This document shows positions 44,601-53,107 of a stretch of 64,000 nucleotides of DNA, piece after piece. Each line of letters begins with the position of its first letter. Positions within the stretch are counted from its first letter, which is position 1. This stretch comes from Gallionella sp. (GTDB lineage: Bacteria > Pseudomonadota > Gammaproteobacteria > Burkholderiales > Gallionellaceae): contig JAQTUP010000002.1 in assembly GCA_028707275.1 (NCBI GenBank), positions 557,198-621,197 of the forward strand, written 5' to 3'. A program made the position numbers and the translations under genes. Under the pieces are notes generated by a model that saw only the letters and a program-made list of their open reading frames with translations, made no database searches and was not told the origin of the DNA.

Positions 44601-45184
44601 GCGACTTTCAGTCGTTGCAACAACACTTTCATTGCCTGGCCTCGATGGCTGATGGCGTGTTTTTCCTCAGGGGTCAGTTCGGAACTCATTTTGCCCAACT
44701 CCGGCACCCGGAACAGCGGGTCGTAGCCGAAACCACCCTCGCCGCGCGACTCCTGCGCGATCTCGCCGTGCCACTCGCCTTCGGCGATGAGAGGCTGAGG
44801 ATCATCCGCGTGACGCACCAGCACCAGCACGCAGTAGTAATGCGCGCGCCGGTCGGTCACGCCTTGCATGTCCTGCAACAGCTTCTGGTTGTTGCGCTGA
44901 TCTGACTTCGGTTCACCCGCGTAGCGTGCGGAAAACACGCCCGGTGCGCCGCCCAATGCCGCAACGCAGATGCCGGAATCGTCCGCCAGCGCAGGCAGTC
45001 CGCTCATCAGGCTGACATGACGCGCCTTGGCTAACGCATTCTCGATGAAGGTGACATGCGGCTCTTCCGCTTCACTGATACCCAGCTGTGACTGAGTCAG
45101 CACTTCGATGCCCAGGGGGGCGAGCATATGCGAAAATTCGCGCAGCTTACCCGCGTTGTTCGACGCAATGACGAGTTTTTGCAT
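44597..45184 (-). CDS. rdgB: XTP/dITP diphosphatase (RdgB/HAM1)
   Basis: 195 residues. Removes non-canonical purine nucleoside triphosphates. The start KLVIASNNAGKLREF, the ALADDSGICVAALGGAPGVFSARYAG block and GGFGYDPLFRVPELG are family signatures. The ATG at 45184 is chosen by homology. It is cotranscribed with rph upstream (4-base gap) and hemW downstream (overlap). Confidence 0.97.
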   Translation of the reverse strand: MQKLVIASNNAGKLREFSHMLAPLGIEVLTQSQLGISEAEEPHVTFIENALAKARHVSLMSGLPALADDSGICVAALGGAPGVFSARYAGEPKSDQRNNQKLLQDMQGVTDRRAHYYCVLVLVRHADDPQPLIAEGEWHGEIAQESRGEGGFGYDPLFRVPELGKMSSELTPEEKHAISHRGQAMKVLLQRLKVA

Positions 45185-45188
45185 GACT

Positions 45189-45905
45189 TTATCCAGCCAG
45201 CGCAGCCTGTTGCATCGCAATCAGATCGGCAATCCCCGTTTTTGCCAGTTCCAGCAACTCATCCATCTCGGAACGGGTAAACGGGTGACCCTCGGCAGTG
45301 CCCTGCACTTCGACAAAATGACCGCTGCCCAGCATCACCACGTTCATGTCGGTATCGCAAGCCGAATCTTCCAGATAATCCAGATCCAGCACGGGTGTTC
45401 CCTGATAGATACCGACCGAAATGGCGGCGATTGAATCCTTGACCGGACTCTCCGCTACCAGCCCTTTTTGCATCAGGCCATTCACGGCATCTTGCAATGC
45501 AACATATGCGCCGGTAATGCTGGCAGTACGGGTTCCGCCATCGGCCTGAATCACGTCGCAGTCGATCTGAATGGTGCGCTCGCCCAATTTTTTCAGATCC
45601 ACCACCGCGCGCAGGCTGCGCCCGATCAGCCGCTGAATTTCCTGAGTGCGTCCGGATTGCTTGCCCCGAGCGGCCTCGCGCTGCATGCGACTGCCTGTCG
45701 AGCGGGGCAACATGCCGTATTCAGCCGTCACCCAGCCCTCACCGCTGCCCTTCTTGTGCGGCGGCACACGCTCTTCGACGCTGGCGGTGCAGATGACCTT
45801 GGTGTCACCGCATTCGATCAAAACCGAGCCTTCGGCGTGTTTGGTGTAGTGACGGGTGATGCGTATTTCACGCAACTGGTTTGCTTGTCTTGAACTTGGG
45901 CGCAT
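45189..45905 (-). CDS. rph: ribonuclease PH
   Basis: A 238-residue phosphorolytic 3'-5' exoribonuclease that trims tRNA precursors. Marks are the start [14 protein letters not shown], then [60 protein letters not shown] and [19 protein letters not shown]. The upstream frame contains only repeat-encoded residues (TTYHLPL units), so the ATG at 45905 is used. Confidence 0.98.
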   Translation of the reverse strand: MRPSSRQANQLREIRITRHYTKHAEGSVLIECGDTKVICTASVEERVPPHKKGSGEGWVTAEYGMLPRSTGSRMQREAARGKQSGRTQEIQRLIGRSLRAVVDLKKLGERTIQIDCDVIQADGGTRTASITGAYVALQDAVNGLMQKGLVAESPVKDSIAAISVGIYQGTPVLDLDYLEDSACDTDMNVVMLGSGHFVEVQGTAEGHPFTRSEMDELLELAKTGIADLIAMQQAALAG

Positions 45906-45920
45906 GGCAATAACGGGGGA

Positions 45921-45981
45921 GTGGTGAGTAGTAAGTGGTAAGTGGTAAGTGGTAAGTGGTAAGTGGTAAGTGGTAAGTGGT
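45921..45981. repeat. heptamer array (GTAAGTG), about eight units
   Basis: A near-perfect tandem array of GTAAGTG in the short gap between the PP2C gene and rph, 16 bases upstream of the rph start codon. Its regularity suggests a young or expanding array. Confidence 0.93.
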
Positions 45982-45990
45982 CGGGGGGGG

Positions 45991-46773
45991 CTAAATATCG
46001 AGAATACGGTTGACGACTTCTTCCGTGTCGTGCGTGGTATCGTAATTTCCCCAACGCATCGCAAGCCCGGTAGAATTGTCTGCATGACCGCTTTCGAGTG
46101 TCAATGCACGCGCAATCAGCGCGTCGAGTGCGGAAGACACTGCGCCGTCAGTAAAAGCTGAAACGATATCCTTATCGACGAACGGCCCGCACAGGCCATC
46201 GCTGCAAAGCAACACCACATCTGCTGTTTGCAGCACGACCGGATTGCCCAGCTCGATCTCAAAAAGATCTTCACCGCCACCCAGACAATTGGTGATCTGG
46301 TTGCGTTTCGGATGAGTGCGCGCTTCCTCTTCATCGATCACGCCCCATTCCAGCCACTGTTGAACCATCGAATGATCGCGAGTCTTGGCCAGCACGGCGC
46401 CATTTCTGAGCAAATAAAGACGCGAATCACCCGCATGCCCCCAGTACAGCGTGCCGTTCTGAATCAGTGCGGCAACACAGGTCGTCCCGGGAGAGGCATG
46501 CTCAATGTTTTGCGGCAGGCTCATGATGCGCATGTGTGCCGTGCGCATGGTATCGGTCAAAAAGGCGTGAGGATCATCGATCTTCGCATGCAAACCGAAG
46601 GCATTGATGAACGTCTCCGTGGCAAGTGAAGCGGCCAGTTCGCCGTGCAAGTGCCCGCCCATACCATCCGCCAACACCAGCAACAACGTGTCTTTGCCAT
46701 AAGCATAAGCGACACGATCCTGGTTATATTTACGGTCGCCGATGCGGCTCGCCTGATGTATTGAGAAATTCAT
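45991..46773 (-). CDS. PP2C-type serine/threonine phosphatase (Stp1/PrpC-like)
   Basis: 260 residues, a bacterial PPM phosphatase. Metal-binding motifs are [66 protein letters not shown] and [12 protein letters not shown]. The ATG at 46773 is chosen by homology. No cognate kinase is adjacent. In related bacteria it lies beside rph, as here. Confidence 0.95.
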   Translation of the reverse strand: MNFSIHQASRIGDRKYNQDRVAYAYGKDTLLLVLADGMGGHLHGELAASLATETFINAFGLHAKIDDPHAFLTDTMRTAHMRIMSLPQNIEHASPGTTCVAALIQNGTLYWGHAGDSRLYLLRNGAVLAKTRDHSMVQQWLEWGVIDEEEARTHPKRNQITNCLGGGEDLFEIELGNPVVLQTADVVLLCSDGLCGPFVDKDIVSAFTDGAVSSALDALIARALTLESGHADNSTGLAMRWGNYDTTHDTEEVVNRILDI

Positions 46774-46962
46774 AGTATGCAATCGTAATATAATGCGCCC
46801 CGCGCGCACAGCTATTTATTCGTCGAACCCTTAAAAAGCCTGCTCGTGTGGCATTTAATTTTCACCCTTTGCCCGGCCTTTGCAGTGCACGACACAACAA
46901 CTGCGGCACAAAGGGTGGTTTCATTATCCAGGGCCATGCCCGTAAATTTAAACAAACAGACC

Positions 46963-47826
46963 ATGATCTTGAGCATGACAGGATACGCCAATACCAGCGC
47001 GGAGTTTGCAACAGGTTCTCTGACGCTCGACTTGCGCGCCGTCAATCACCGCTACCTGGACATTCAGATGCGTATGCCCGAGGAATTGCGCGCTTTTGAA
47101 GCGCCTTTACGCGAATTGATCGGAGCACAATTGCAGCGCGGCAAGGTCGAATGCCGCATCAACTATGCGGCTGGCGATTTGTCGTGCGGCACATCCCTGA
47201 ATCAAGGATTGCTGCGTCAACTGGCGAACTGGAACCGTGAGGTGCTCTCACTCATGCCGGATGCGGCTCCCCTGAGCGTTGCCGATGTCCTGCGCTGGAA
47301 CGAAATGATGGAGACACCAAAGATTTCGACCGATGCATTGCGAACCACCCTGCTCGGCCTGATGCAATCGGCCTTGCAGGAATTTACCGACTCCCGGGCT
47401 CGCGAGGGCGAAAAACTCAGGGAGTTTTTGTCGCTGCGCCTTGAAAAAATCGAAGCCTTGAGAGCTGACGTGATGCCGCATGTACCCGCTGCCATTGCCG
47501 CCTATGAAGCCCGGCTTGTCAACCGACTACGGGACGCGCTGCAAAATGCGGAGGACGAACGCATACGCCAGGAGATCACGCTATTTGCCAGTAAAATCGA
47601 CGTGGACGAAGAGTTGTCGCGGCTGGCGGCACACCTTACCGAAATGCGCCGCATTCTCAAGCTGGGCGGCGCTGTTGGAAAACGGCTGGATTTTTTGATG
47701 CAGGAACTGAACCGCGAAGCCAACACGCTGGGCTCAAAATCCGTGGATGCCGAAGTGTCCCGCAGCGCGATGGAAATGAAAATCCTCATCGAACAAATGC
47801 GCGAACAAATCCAGAATATAGAGTGA
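46963..47826 (+). CDS. yicC: YicC family endoribonuclease
   Basis: 287 residues. YicC-type RNase, implicated in small-RNA turnover. The start MILSMTGYANTSAEF, then LDLRAVNHRYLDIQMRMPEELR, RGKVECRINY and the C-terminal EVSRSAMEMKILIEQMREQIQNIE are standard. The ATG at 46963 is preferred over a longer frame from 46846. It is divergent from the phosphatase gene and followed by gmk. Confidence 0.95.
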   Translation: MILSMTGYANTSAEFATGSLTLDLRAVNHRYLDIQMRMPEELRAFEAPLRELIGAQLQRGKVECRINYAAGDLSCGTSLNQGLLRQLANWNREVLSLMPDAAPLSVADVLRWNEMMETPKISTDALRTTLLGLMQSALQEFTDSRAREGEKLREFLSLRLEKIEALRADVMPHVPAAIAAYEARLVNRLRDALQNAEDERIRQEITLFASKIDVDEELSRLAAHLTEMRRILKLGGAVGKRLDFLMQELNREANTLGSKSVDAEVSRSAMEMKILIEQMREQIQNIE

Positions 47827-47880
47827 CCCGGGAACATTCAGCAGATTGAACGACTTTTAGAATAACAATCAGGAGTATTT

Positions 47881-48498
47881 ATGTCAGGAAGTTTATTCGT
47901 CATCAGCGCGCCCTCGGGGGCCGGCAAAACCAGCCTGGTACACGCCCTGCTCGCGATCAACCCGCAGATTGCCCTGTCGGTATCTTACACGACCCGGTTG
48001 CCACGTGAAGGCGAACAGGATGGCGCAGCCTACCATTTTGTCAGCCGGGAGACTTTTCTTGAAATGTCAGCACGGGGTGAATTCCTGGAAAGCGCCGAGG
48101 TGTATGGCAATTTCTATGGCACCTCAGAGCACTGGATCAGCCAGGAGAACGCCCTGGACCGGGATATTCTGCTGGAAATCGACTGGCAGGGCGCCGAGCA
48201 GATCAGGCGTAAATTCCCGGAGTGCATCTGTATCTTCATCCTGCCACCCTCCATCGAGGCGCTGGAACAGAGGCTCAACGGTCGCGGCAAGGACAGCCCC
48301 GAAGTGATCGCCCGCCGCATGGCCGCCGTCAGCGAAGATGTCGCACATGTGGCCGAATTCGATTATGTTATCATCAACGACAATTTGAACGAGGCCTTGC
48401 AGGAATTCAATGCCGTTGTACTGGCCTCCAGACTGCGCAGCTCCAGGCAACTTGCCCGCTATCAAAACTTGATCAACCAATTACAAAATCCGGAGTAA
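47881..48498 (+). CDS. gmk: guanylate kinase
   Basis: 205 residues. Phosphorylates GMP to GDP. The P-loop ISAPSGAGKTSLVHAL, SVSYTTRLPREGEQDGAAYHFV for GMP binding, GEFLESAEVYGNFYGTS and DILLEIDWQGAEQIR are all present. AGGAG stands before the ATG. First of the gmk-rpoZ-spoT operon, which ties GTP supply to (p)ppGpp. Confidence 0.98.
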   Translation: MSGSLFVISAPSGAGKTSLVHALLAINPQIALSVSYTTRLPREGEQDGAAYHFVSRETFLEMSARGEFLESAEVYGNFYGTSEHWISQENALDRDILLEIDWQGAEQIRRKFPECICIFILPPSIEALEQRLNGRGKDSPEVIARRMAAVSEDVAHVAEFDYVIINDNLNEALQEFNAVVLASRLRSSRQLARYQNLINQLQNPE

Positions 48499-48501
48499 AT
48501 C

Positions 48502-48708
48502 ATGGCTCGTATTACCGTAGAAGAGTGTTTAGCTCATATTCCAAACCGTTTCGACATGACCCTGGCTGCGGCATTCCGCGCTCGCCAGATCGCCAACGGA
48601 GCCTCGCATCTCGTACCGGAGAGCAAGGACAAACCGACTGTCGTCGCGCTGCGTGAAATCAGCAAAGGCAAAGTCGGCATTGAAATCCTTAACCGGGGCC
48701 AGGCTTAA
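48502..48708 (+). CDS. rpoZ: RNA polymerase omega subunit
   Basis: 68 residues with the omega signature [20 protein letters not shown] and [10 protein letters not shown], then [15 protein letters not shown]. Helps assemble RNA polymerase and forms part of a (p)ppGpp site. Starts 3 bases after gmk; GGAG is just upstream. Confidence 0.97.
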   Translation: MARITVEECLAHIPNRFDMTLAAAFRARQIANGASHLVPESKDKPTVVALREISKGKVGIEILNRGQA

Positions 48709-48833
48709 TCCGTCCTCGCTCCTGGATCTGCCTGTGATAAAGCCTCATAAAAAAGCGCAGCACCTCTGCCAGAGGCATTCAGGTGCACCGGGCGATGGTG
48801 GGCATTCCACAACATTCAAAAGGCGCACTGCTC

Positions 48834-50942
48834 ATGGCTGACGCAGAATTGCTTATCGAAGAAGTTTCAAACTATTTGAAGCCTCAGGATGTGGAACAAA
48901 TCCGCATGGCAATCGAATTCAGCCGTGCCGCGCACCAGGGGCAGATTCGCCACTCAGGAGACCCTTATGTCACGCACCCCATTGCCGTGGCAAGGATACT
49001 CACGCCATTACACCTCGACGCGCAATCCATCATCGCAGCGTTGCTGCATGATGTAGTCGAGGACACCGAAATATCCACAGAGCAAATAGCCGAGCGGTTT
49101 GGCAATCCCGTTGCCGTACTGGTCGATGGTTTGAGCAAGCTCGAACATATCCATTTCGAGACTCGCGAGGATGCACAGGCGGAAAATTTTCGCAAGATGC
49201 TGCTGGCGATGGCGCGCGATGTGCGCGTCATCCTCATCAAACTCGCGGACCGTTTGCATAACATGCGCACACTGGGCGTCATGCGTGCAGACAAGTGCGA
49301 GCGCATCGCGCGCGAGACCATGGAAATTTATGCGCCGATTGCCAACCGGCTCGGTCTGAACGAAATCTATCTGGAATTGCAGGACCTGAGTTTCAAATAC
49401 CTGCATCCAAAACGCTATGCTGTCCTGGTCAAGGCGCTCAAAGTCGCACGCGGCAATCGCCGGGAGGTCGTCAACAAGGTGCTCGAAGCGATTCGCCAGC
49501 AACTGGAAAAGAAGCAAATACACGCGGAAGTGACTGGTCGCGAAAAAAACCTCTACAGCATTTACAAGAAGATGCAGAGCAAATCGCTGGCTTTCTCTGA
49601 GGTGCTCGATATCTATGGCTTTCGCGTACTGGTCGAGGACACCCCCTCATGCTATCTCGCGCTGGGCGCGCTGCATGCCCTGTACAAACCGATCCCGGGC
49701 AAGATCAAGGATTACATCGCCATTCCCAAGTCCAACGGCTATCAGTCACTGCACAGCACGCTGTTCGGTCCGTTTGGCACGCCGATAGAAATCCAGATTC
49801 GCACCCGCGAGATGCACAAGATAGCAGACGCGGGCGTAGCATCACACTGGCTGTACAAGAACGGGCATGCAACCGTCAACGAATTACACCAAAAGACCCA
49901 CCAGTGGATGTGTGAACTTCTGGAAAGCCTCAACGACAGCCGCAGCTCTGCCGAGTTTATGGAGCACCTGAAAGTAGATCTGTTTCCCGACGCTGTTTAT
50001 ATTTTCACACCCAAGGGAAAGATACTCTCGCTGCCGCGCGGTGCTACCGCAGTGGATTTTGCCTACAGCGTACATACAGACATAGGGGATCGCTGCATCG
50101 CTGTCAAGATCAATCACGAACTGGTGCCATTGCGCAGCGAACTGCGCAACGGCGACCGGGTGGAAATCATCACAGCACCCCACGCAAAACCCAATCCGGC
50201 CTGGCTGTCCTACGTCACCACGAACAAGGCGCGCAGCCACATTCGCCATTTCCTCAAAACCATGCAATCGGGCGAGTCCGCCCAACTGGGTGAGCGCCTG
50301 CTAAGCCAGGCATTGCATACGCTGAACATCAAACTGGCCGAGATCAAGGACACATGCTGGGACAAGCTGCTCCGGGATACCGGGGTGAAAACACGCCAGG
50401 AAATCCTGGCCGACATAGGTCTGGGGCGTCGCCTTAACATGGTCGTGGCACGGCAACTTACCTGCAATGCCGAAACGGTATCGCATGAGCCCATCGCCAA
50501 TCCCGTCATCACCATCCAGGGGACAGAAGGCATGGCCGTTCAGTTTGCCTCCTGCTGCCACCCTATCCCCGGCGACCCTATCATCGGCGTCATCAAGAGC
50601 GGCCAGGGACTCATCGTGCATACGCACGACTGCCCGATAATGCGCAAAGGCCAGCACGGACAATGGCTGGATGTCGCGTGGGACAAAAACATTACGCGCA
50701 CCTTCACCGTCAACCTCAAACTGCTGGTCGCCAACCAGCGTGGCGTACTGGCAAAGGTGACGGCGGTCATCGCAGAGGCAGAATCGAACATCGAGAATGT
50801 CAATTTTGGTAATGAACGTGAATACACCGCATTGCACTTCACCCTGGAAGTAAACAACCGGCTCCACCTTGCCAAGATCATCCGCAGCTTACGGGCTATT
50901 CCGGAAGTCTTCAGAATCATCCGGGTGCAGAGCACAAGCTGA
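48834..50942 (+). CDS. spoT: bifunctional (p)ppGpp synthetase/hydrolase
   Basis: 702 residues of the RSH family. The N-terminal HD hydrolase has intact RHSGDPYVTHPIAVA and LLHDVVEDTEIS. The synthetase domain contains REKNLYSIYKKMQ, DIYGFRVLVED and IAIPKSNGYQSLHSTL. TGS (VYIFTPKGKILSLPRGAT), a conserved cysteine/zinc region (FASCCHPIPGDPIIG) and a C-terminal ACT domain complete it. Intact HD residues support a SpoT-like enzyme that can both make and degrade the alarmone. The ATG at 48834 is chosen by homology. Confidence 0.97.
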   Translation: MADAELLIEEVSNYLKPQDVEQIRMAIEFSRAAHQGQIRHSGDPYVTHPIAVARILTPLHLDAQSIIAALLHDVVEDTEISTEQIAERFGNPVAVLVDGLSKLEHIHFETREDAQAENFRKMLLAMARDVRVILIKLADRLHNMRTLGVMRADKCERIARETMEIYAPIANRLGLNEIYLELQDLSFKYLHPKRYAVLVKALKVARGNRREVVNKVLEAIRQQLEKKQIHAEVTGREKNLYSIYKKMQSKSLAFSEVLDIYGFRVLVEDTPSCYLALGALHALYKPIPGKIKDYIAIPKSNGYQSLHSTLFGPFGTPIEIQIRTREMHKIADAGVASHWLYKNGHATVNELHQKTHQWMCELLESLNDSRSSAEFMEHLKVDLFPDAVYIFTPKGKILSLPRGATAVDFAYSVHTDIGDRCIAVKINHELVPLRSELRNGDRVEIITAPHAKPNPAWLSYVTTNKARSHIRHFLKTMQSGESAQLGERLLSQALHTLNIKLAEIKDTCWDKLLRDTGVKTRQEILADIGLGRRLNMVVARQLTCNAETVSHEPIANPVITIQGTEGMAVQFASCCHPIPGDPIIGVIKSGQGLIVHTHDCPIMRKGQHGQWLDVAWDKNITRTFTVNLKLLVANQRGVLAKVTAVIAEAESNIENVNFGNEREYTALHFTLEVNNRLHLAKIIRSLRAIPEVFRIIRVQSTS

Positions 50943-51039
50943 TTTTTTTGCCCGCCGTGTTGAATGACGCGCAAAAGACACCGCAGCGAAAAGATCGCCG
51001 GGCATTAAGTTCTGAGCCCGGCATCAAGAGTTCTTTCAT

Positions 51040-51068
51040 TTGACACTTGCCGCGTTGAATTATAGAAT
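51040..51068 (+). promoter_or_regulatory. consensus sigma-70 promoter
   Basis: TTGACA at 51040 and TAGAAT at 51063, separated by 17 bases. It reads toward the gene at 51157, with a large hairpin at the expected 5' end of the message. Confidence 0.8.
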
Positions 51069-51080
51069 ATCCAATCAACC

Positions 51081-51121
51081 GCGCACCTAAATCAGAGTAA
51101 AATGCTCTGGTTTAGGTGCGC
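51081..51121 (+). promoter_or_regulatory. large 5'-leader hairpin
   Basis: GCGCACCTAAA pairs perfectly with TTTAGGTGCGC (11 bp), with an inner CAGAG/CTCTG stem and a 7-base loop. It starts within about 10 bases of the predicted transcription start. No T-run follows, so it is not a plain terminator. It may stabilise the mRNA or bind a regulator. Confidence 0.7.
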
Positions 51122-51156
51122 GCCAAAAATCAGCAGGGCTATCCGGGAGACCTTTC

Positions 51157-51564
51157 ATGGCGACACTAGACCAACAAATTTCAGCATCAGTCAGCAGCAT
51201 TCCTGAATGCCTCGCGGGTGGCTATATCGACATTTCTTCCGGGATGCTGCTGGCCGTAAAGACGGTTGACTCTCATCCGTCCGAGGTGATCGACATGCTG
51301 GCCGCCGCAACAGGGGATCTGTTCGCAGGCAAAAACGTTGTCGCCATCGAGAATATGTTTAAGAAGGCGCGCGGACTGGCCATGGACGACCATCACTATT
51401 TTCAGGAAATTATCGTCAACAGCGATAACCTGATCCACCTGTTCATGCGCGGCAAGCGTTATCCCGACTACGTAGCCTGTTTCGTCTGTCGCAAGACGGC
51501 CAACCTCGGCATGGCGCTGACCAAGGCGCGCGCAGCCATCCCTGAAATTGAAGCGGCGGTGTAA
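51157..51564 (+). CDS. roadblock/LC7-like small protein (hypothetical)
   Basis: 135 residues with an alternating helix/strand pattern reminiscent of roadblock/LC7 regulators: ECLAGGYIDISSGMLLAVKT, FQEIIVNSDNLIHLFMRG and YVACFVCRKTANLGMALTKA. Such proteins dimerise and act beside small GTPases or ATPases. The family call is from fold-like pattern only. It is first in line after the promoter and hairpin, and the ABC-phosphatase fusion starts 3 bases after its stop codon, so the two are surely cotranscribed. Confidence 0.6.
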   Translation: MATLDQQISASVSSIPECLAGGYIDISSGMLLAVKTVDSHPSEVIDMLAAATGDLFAGKNVVAIENMFKKARGLAMDDHHYFQEIIVNSDNLIHLFMRGKRYPDYVACFVCRKTANLGMALTKARAAIPEIEAAV

Positions 51565-51567
51565 CAA

Positions 51568-53016
51568 TTGAACATTGATGTTCGCAGCGCCCTGACTCTG
51601 GACGGGCTGGGAGTGTCATTCGGCAGCAGGGTGGTGCTTGACGATATCACCCTGTCTTTAGTTCCCGATGGCATCGACGTACTGATGGGGCCGGTCAAAA
51701 CCGGAAAGTCCACCCTGTTTCGCACCTTGTCAGGCCTGTACGAAGGTCACTCAGTCCATAAAGGATGGGGGGAAGTGACCATCGCAGGTTTGCCCCTGAC
51801 GCCATTGAATCGTCCCGCGCTGGTACCGCAACACGCAAAATCCTTTGACCTGACACTGCTGCAAGCCTTGCTGCAACCTTCACGCGAAACAGAGCAGCGT
51901 ACGCCTGCCGAATGGCGGGATCAGGGGGTGGCATGGCTGACAGAATACGGACTGGGTGACTGCATAGGGAAAATTGACAAGCACTTGTGTCAATGCAGTG
52001 CGCGCGTTCAGCGCAGCGTGCTGATTCTGGCACAGGCACTGCTCAAGCCTGCCCTGCTGCTGATCGACGAGCCGACACACGGGCTCAATGAAGCCGACTC
52101 GACCTGGTTGATCGCACGTATTAAACAGGCCTCGACACTGTGTAAAATGTGGATTGCCCTGCACAATCAGATGCAGGCCCGACAACTGGCAGATCGAATC
52201 GTACTGATCGGAGGAGGACATCTGCTGGCCTACCAGGACACTACGAGCTTCTTCCTGACACCTGCGAATGAGTGGGTCGTGCAATTTTTGCGTTCGGGAA
52301 GCTTATCCTTGCCATCACCCGGCGCCGCCCCGAATGATCTGGAACCAGACAGCATCCTGCCACCGCCTCTGTCTCCGGCAGCGCAACAGGCCATCGCACC
52401 AGAGATGACGGTCTGCACGAAACTTTCCGCCTTGTTGCCCCCCGCCCTGGAAGCAGTTACGGCGCGCTCCCCCCTTCCCCCGCCGACCCGCAACGGGGTC
52501 GAACTGGCGTCCATGGTGGGCGAAGTGATGCTGCGAGATTCGAGCGCCCCGCGCGGTTTCAACTGGATCATCCCGGGCAGACTGGCCGGTTGCCCGGCGC
52601 CTGGCGTGAGCGCCCCCATAGATTACGACCTGAATTTATTGACTCGCGTGGGGATAACGCGTCTGATTACCCTGACCGAAGACGATCTTGATCAGGAAGC
52701 GCTGCAACGACACAGGCTCACCAATACGCATCTGCCGATTATTGACCGCGAAGCGCCTTCGATCGGGCAGACGCACATGTTGCTCATGCGCATGCAAAAG
52801 TTTTTTGAGGCAGGAGAAGTGCTTGCTGTGCATTGCAAGGCAGGGTTGGGTCGCACGGGCACCATCCTGGCCGCCTGGTTGATTCGCGACGGGGGACAGT
52901 CCGCCGAGTGCGCGATCTCGCGCCTGCGCAGAGTCGAACCCGGCTTCATTCAAAGCGCGGTACAGGAAGAATTCCTTCATCTCTACGAGGCTGACATCAC
53001 CGGTCGCATGATCTGA
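51568..53016 (+). CDS. ABC-type ATPase fused to a dual-specificity protein phosphatase
   Basis: 482 residues. Residues 8-230 form an ABC ATPase: Walker A GPVKTGKST at 41-49, Walker B LLLIDEPTHGLN, and an H-loop ALHNQ. The signature LSGGQ is degenerate (CQCSARVQRSVL). A proline-rich linker (about 245-320) leads to a phosphatase domain whose P-loop HCKAGLGRT at 422-430 fits HCxxGxxR. The general acid would be in LPIIDREAPSIG. The TTG start follows the previous stop by 3 bases; no ATG fits. No membrane partner is adjacent, so a transport role is doubtful. I know of no named family with this layout. Confidence 0.85.
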   Translation: MNIDVRSALTLDGLGVSFGSRVVLDDITLSLVPDGIDVLMGPVKTGKSTLFRTLSGLYEGHSVHKGWGEVTIAGLPLTPLNRPALVPQHAKSFDLTLLQALLQPSRETEQRTPAEWRDQGVAWLTEYGLGDCIGKIDKHLCQCSARVQRSVLILAQALLKPALLLIDEPTHGLNEADSTWLIARIKQASTLCKMWIALHNQMQARQLADRIVLIGGGHLLAYQDTTSFFLTPANEWVVQFLRSGSLSLPSPGAAPNDLEPDSILPPPLSPAAQQAIAPEMTVCTKLSALLPPALEAVTARSPLPPPTRNGVELASMVGEVMLRDSSAPRGFNWIIPGRLAGCPAPGVSAPIDYDLNLLTRVGITRLITLTEDDLDQEALQRHRLTNTHLPIIDREAPSIGQTHMLLMRMQKFFEAGEVLAVHCKAGLGRTGTILAAWLIRDGGQSAECAISRLRRVEPGFIQSAVQEEFLHLYEADITGRMI

Positions 53017-53107
53017 CCTTGCCTGAAAACTGCCTTAAATACACGCGAAGTTCCGCATGCCAGGTTTTTCGACAGTCGAAAGCATAACTTCACACTGGAG
53101 CACGACG

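Noticed and set aside
45921..45981. Regular repeats that could suggest a CRISPR array
   Set aside because: Units are 7 bp with no spacers between them, and there are no cas genes in the window.
51568..53016. Frameshift or sequencing error joining an ABC gene and a phosphatase gene
   Set aside because: The reading frame is open throughout, with a proline-rich linker of the kind common in real fusions, and both domains have intact motifs.
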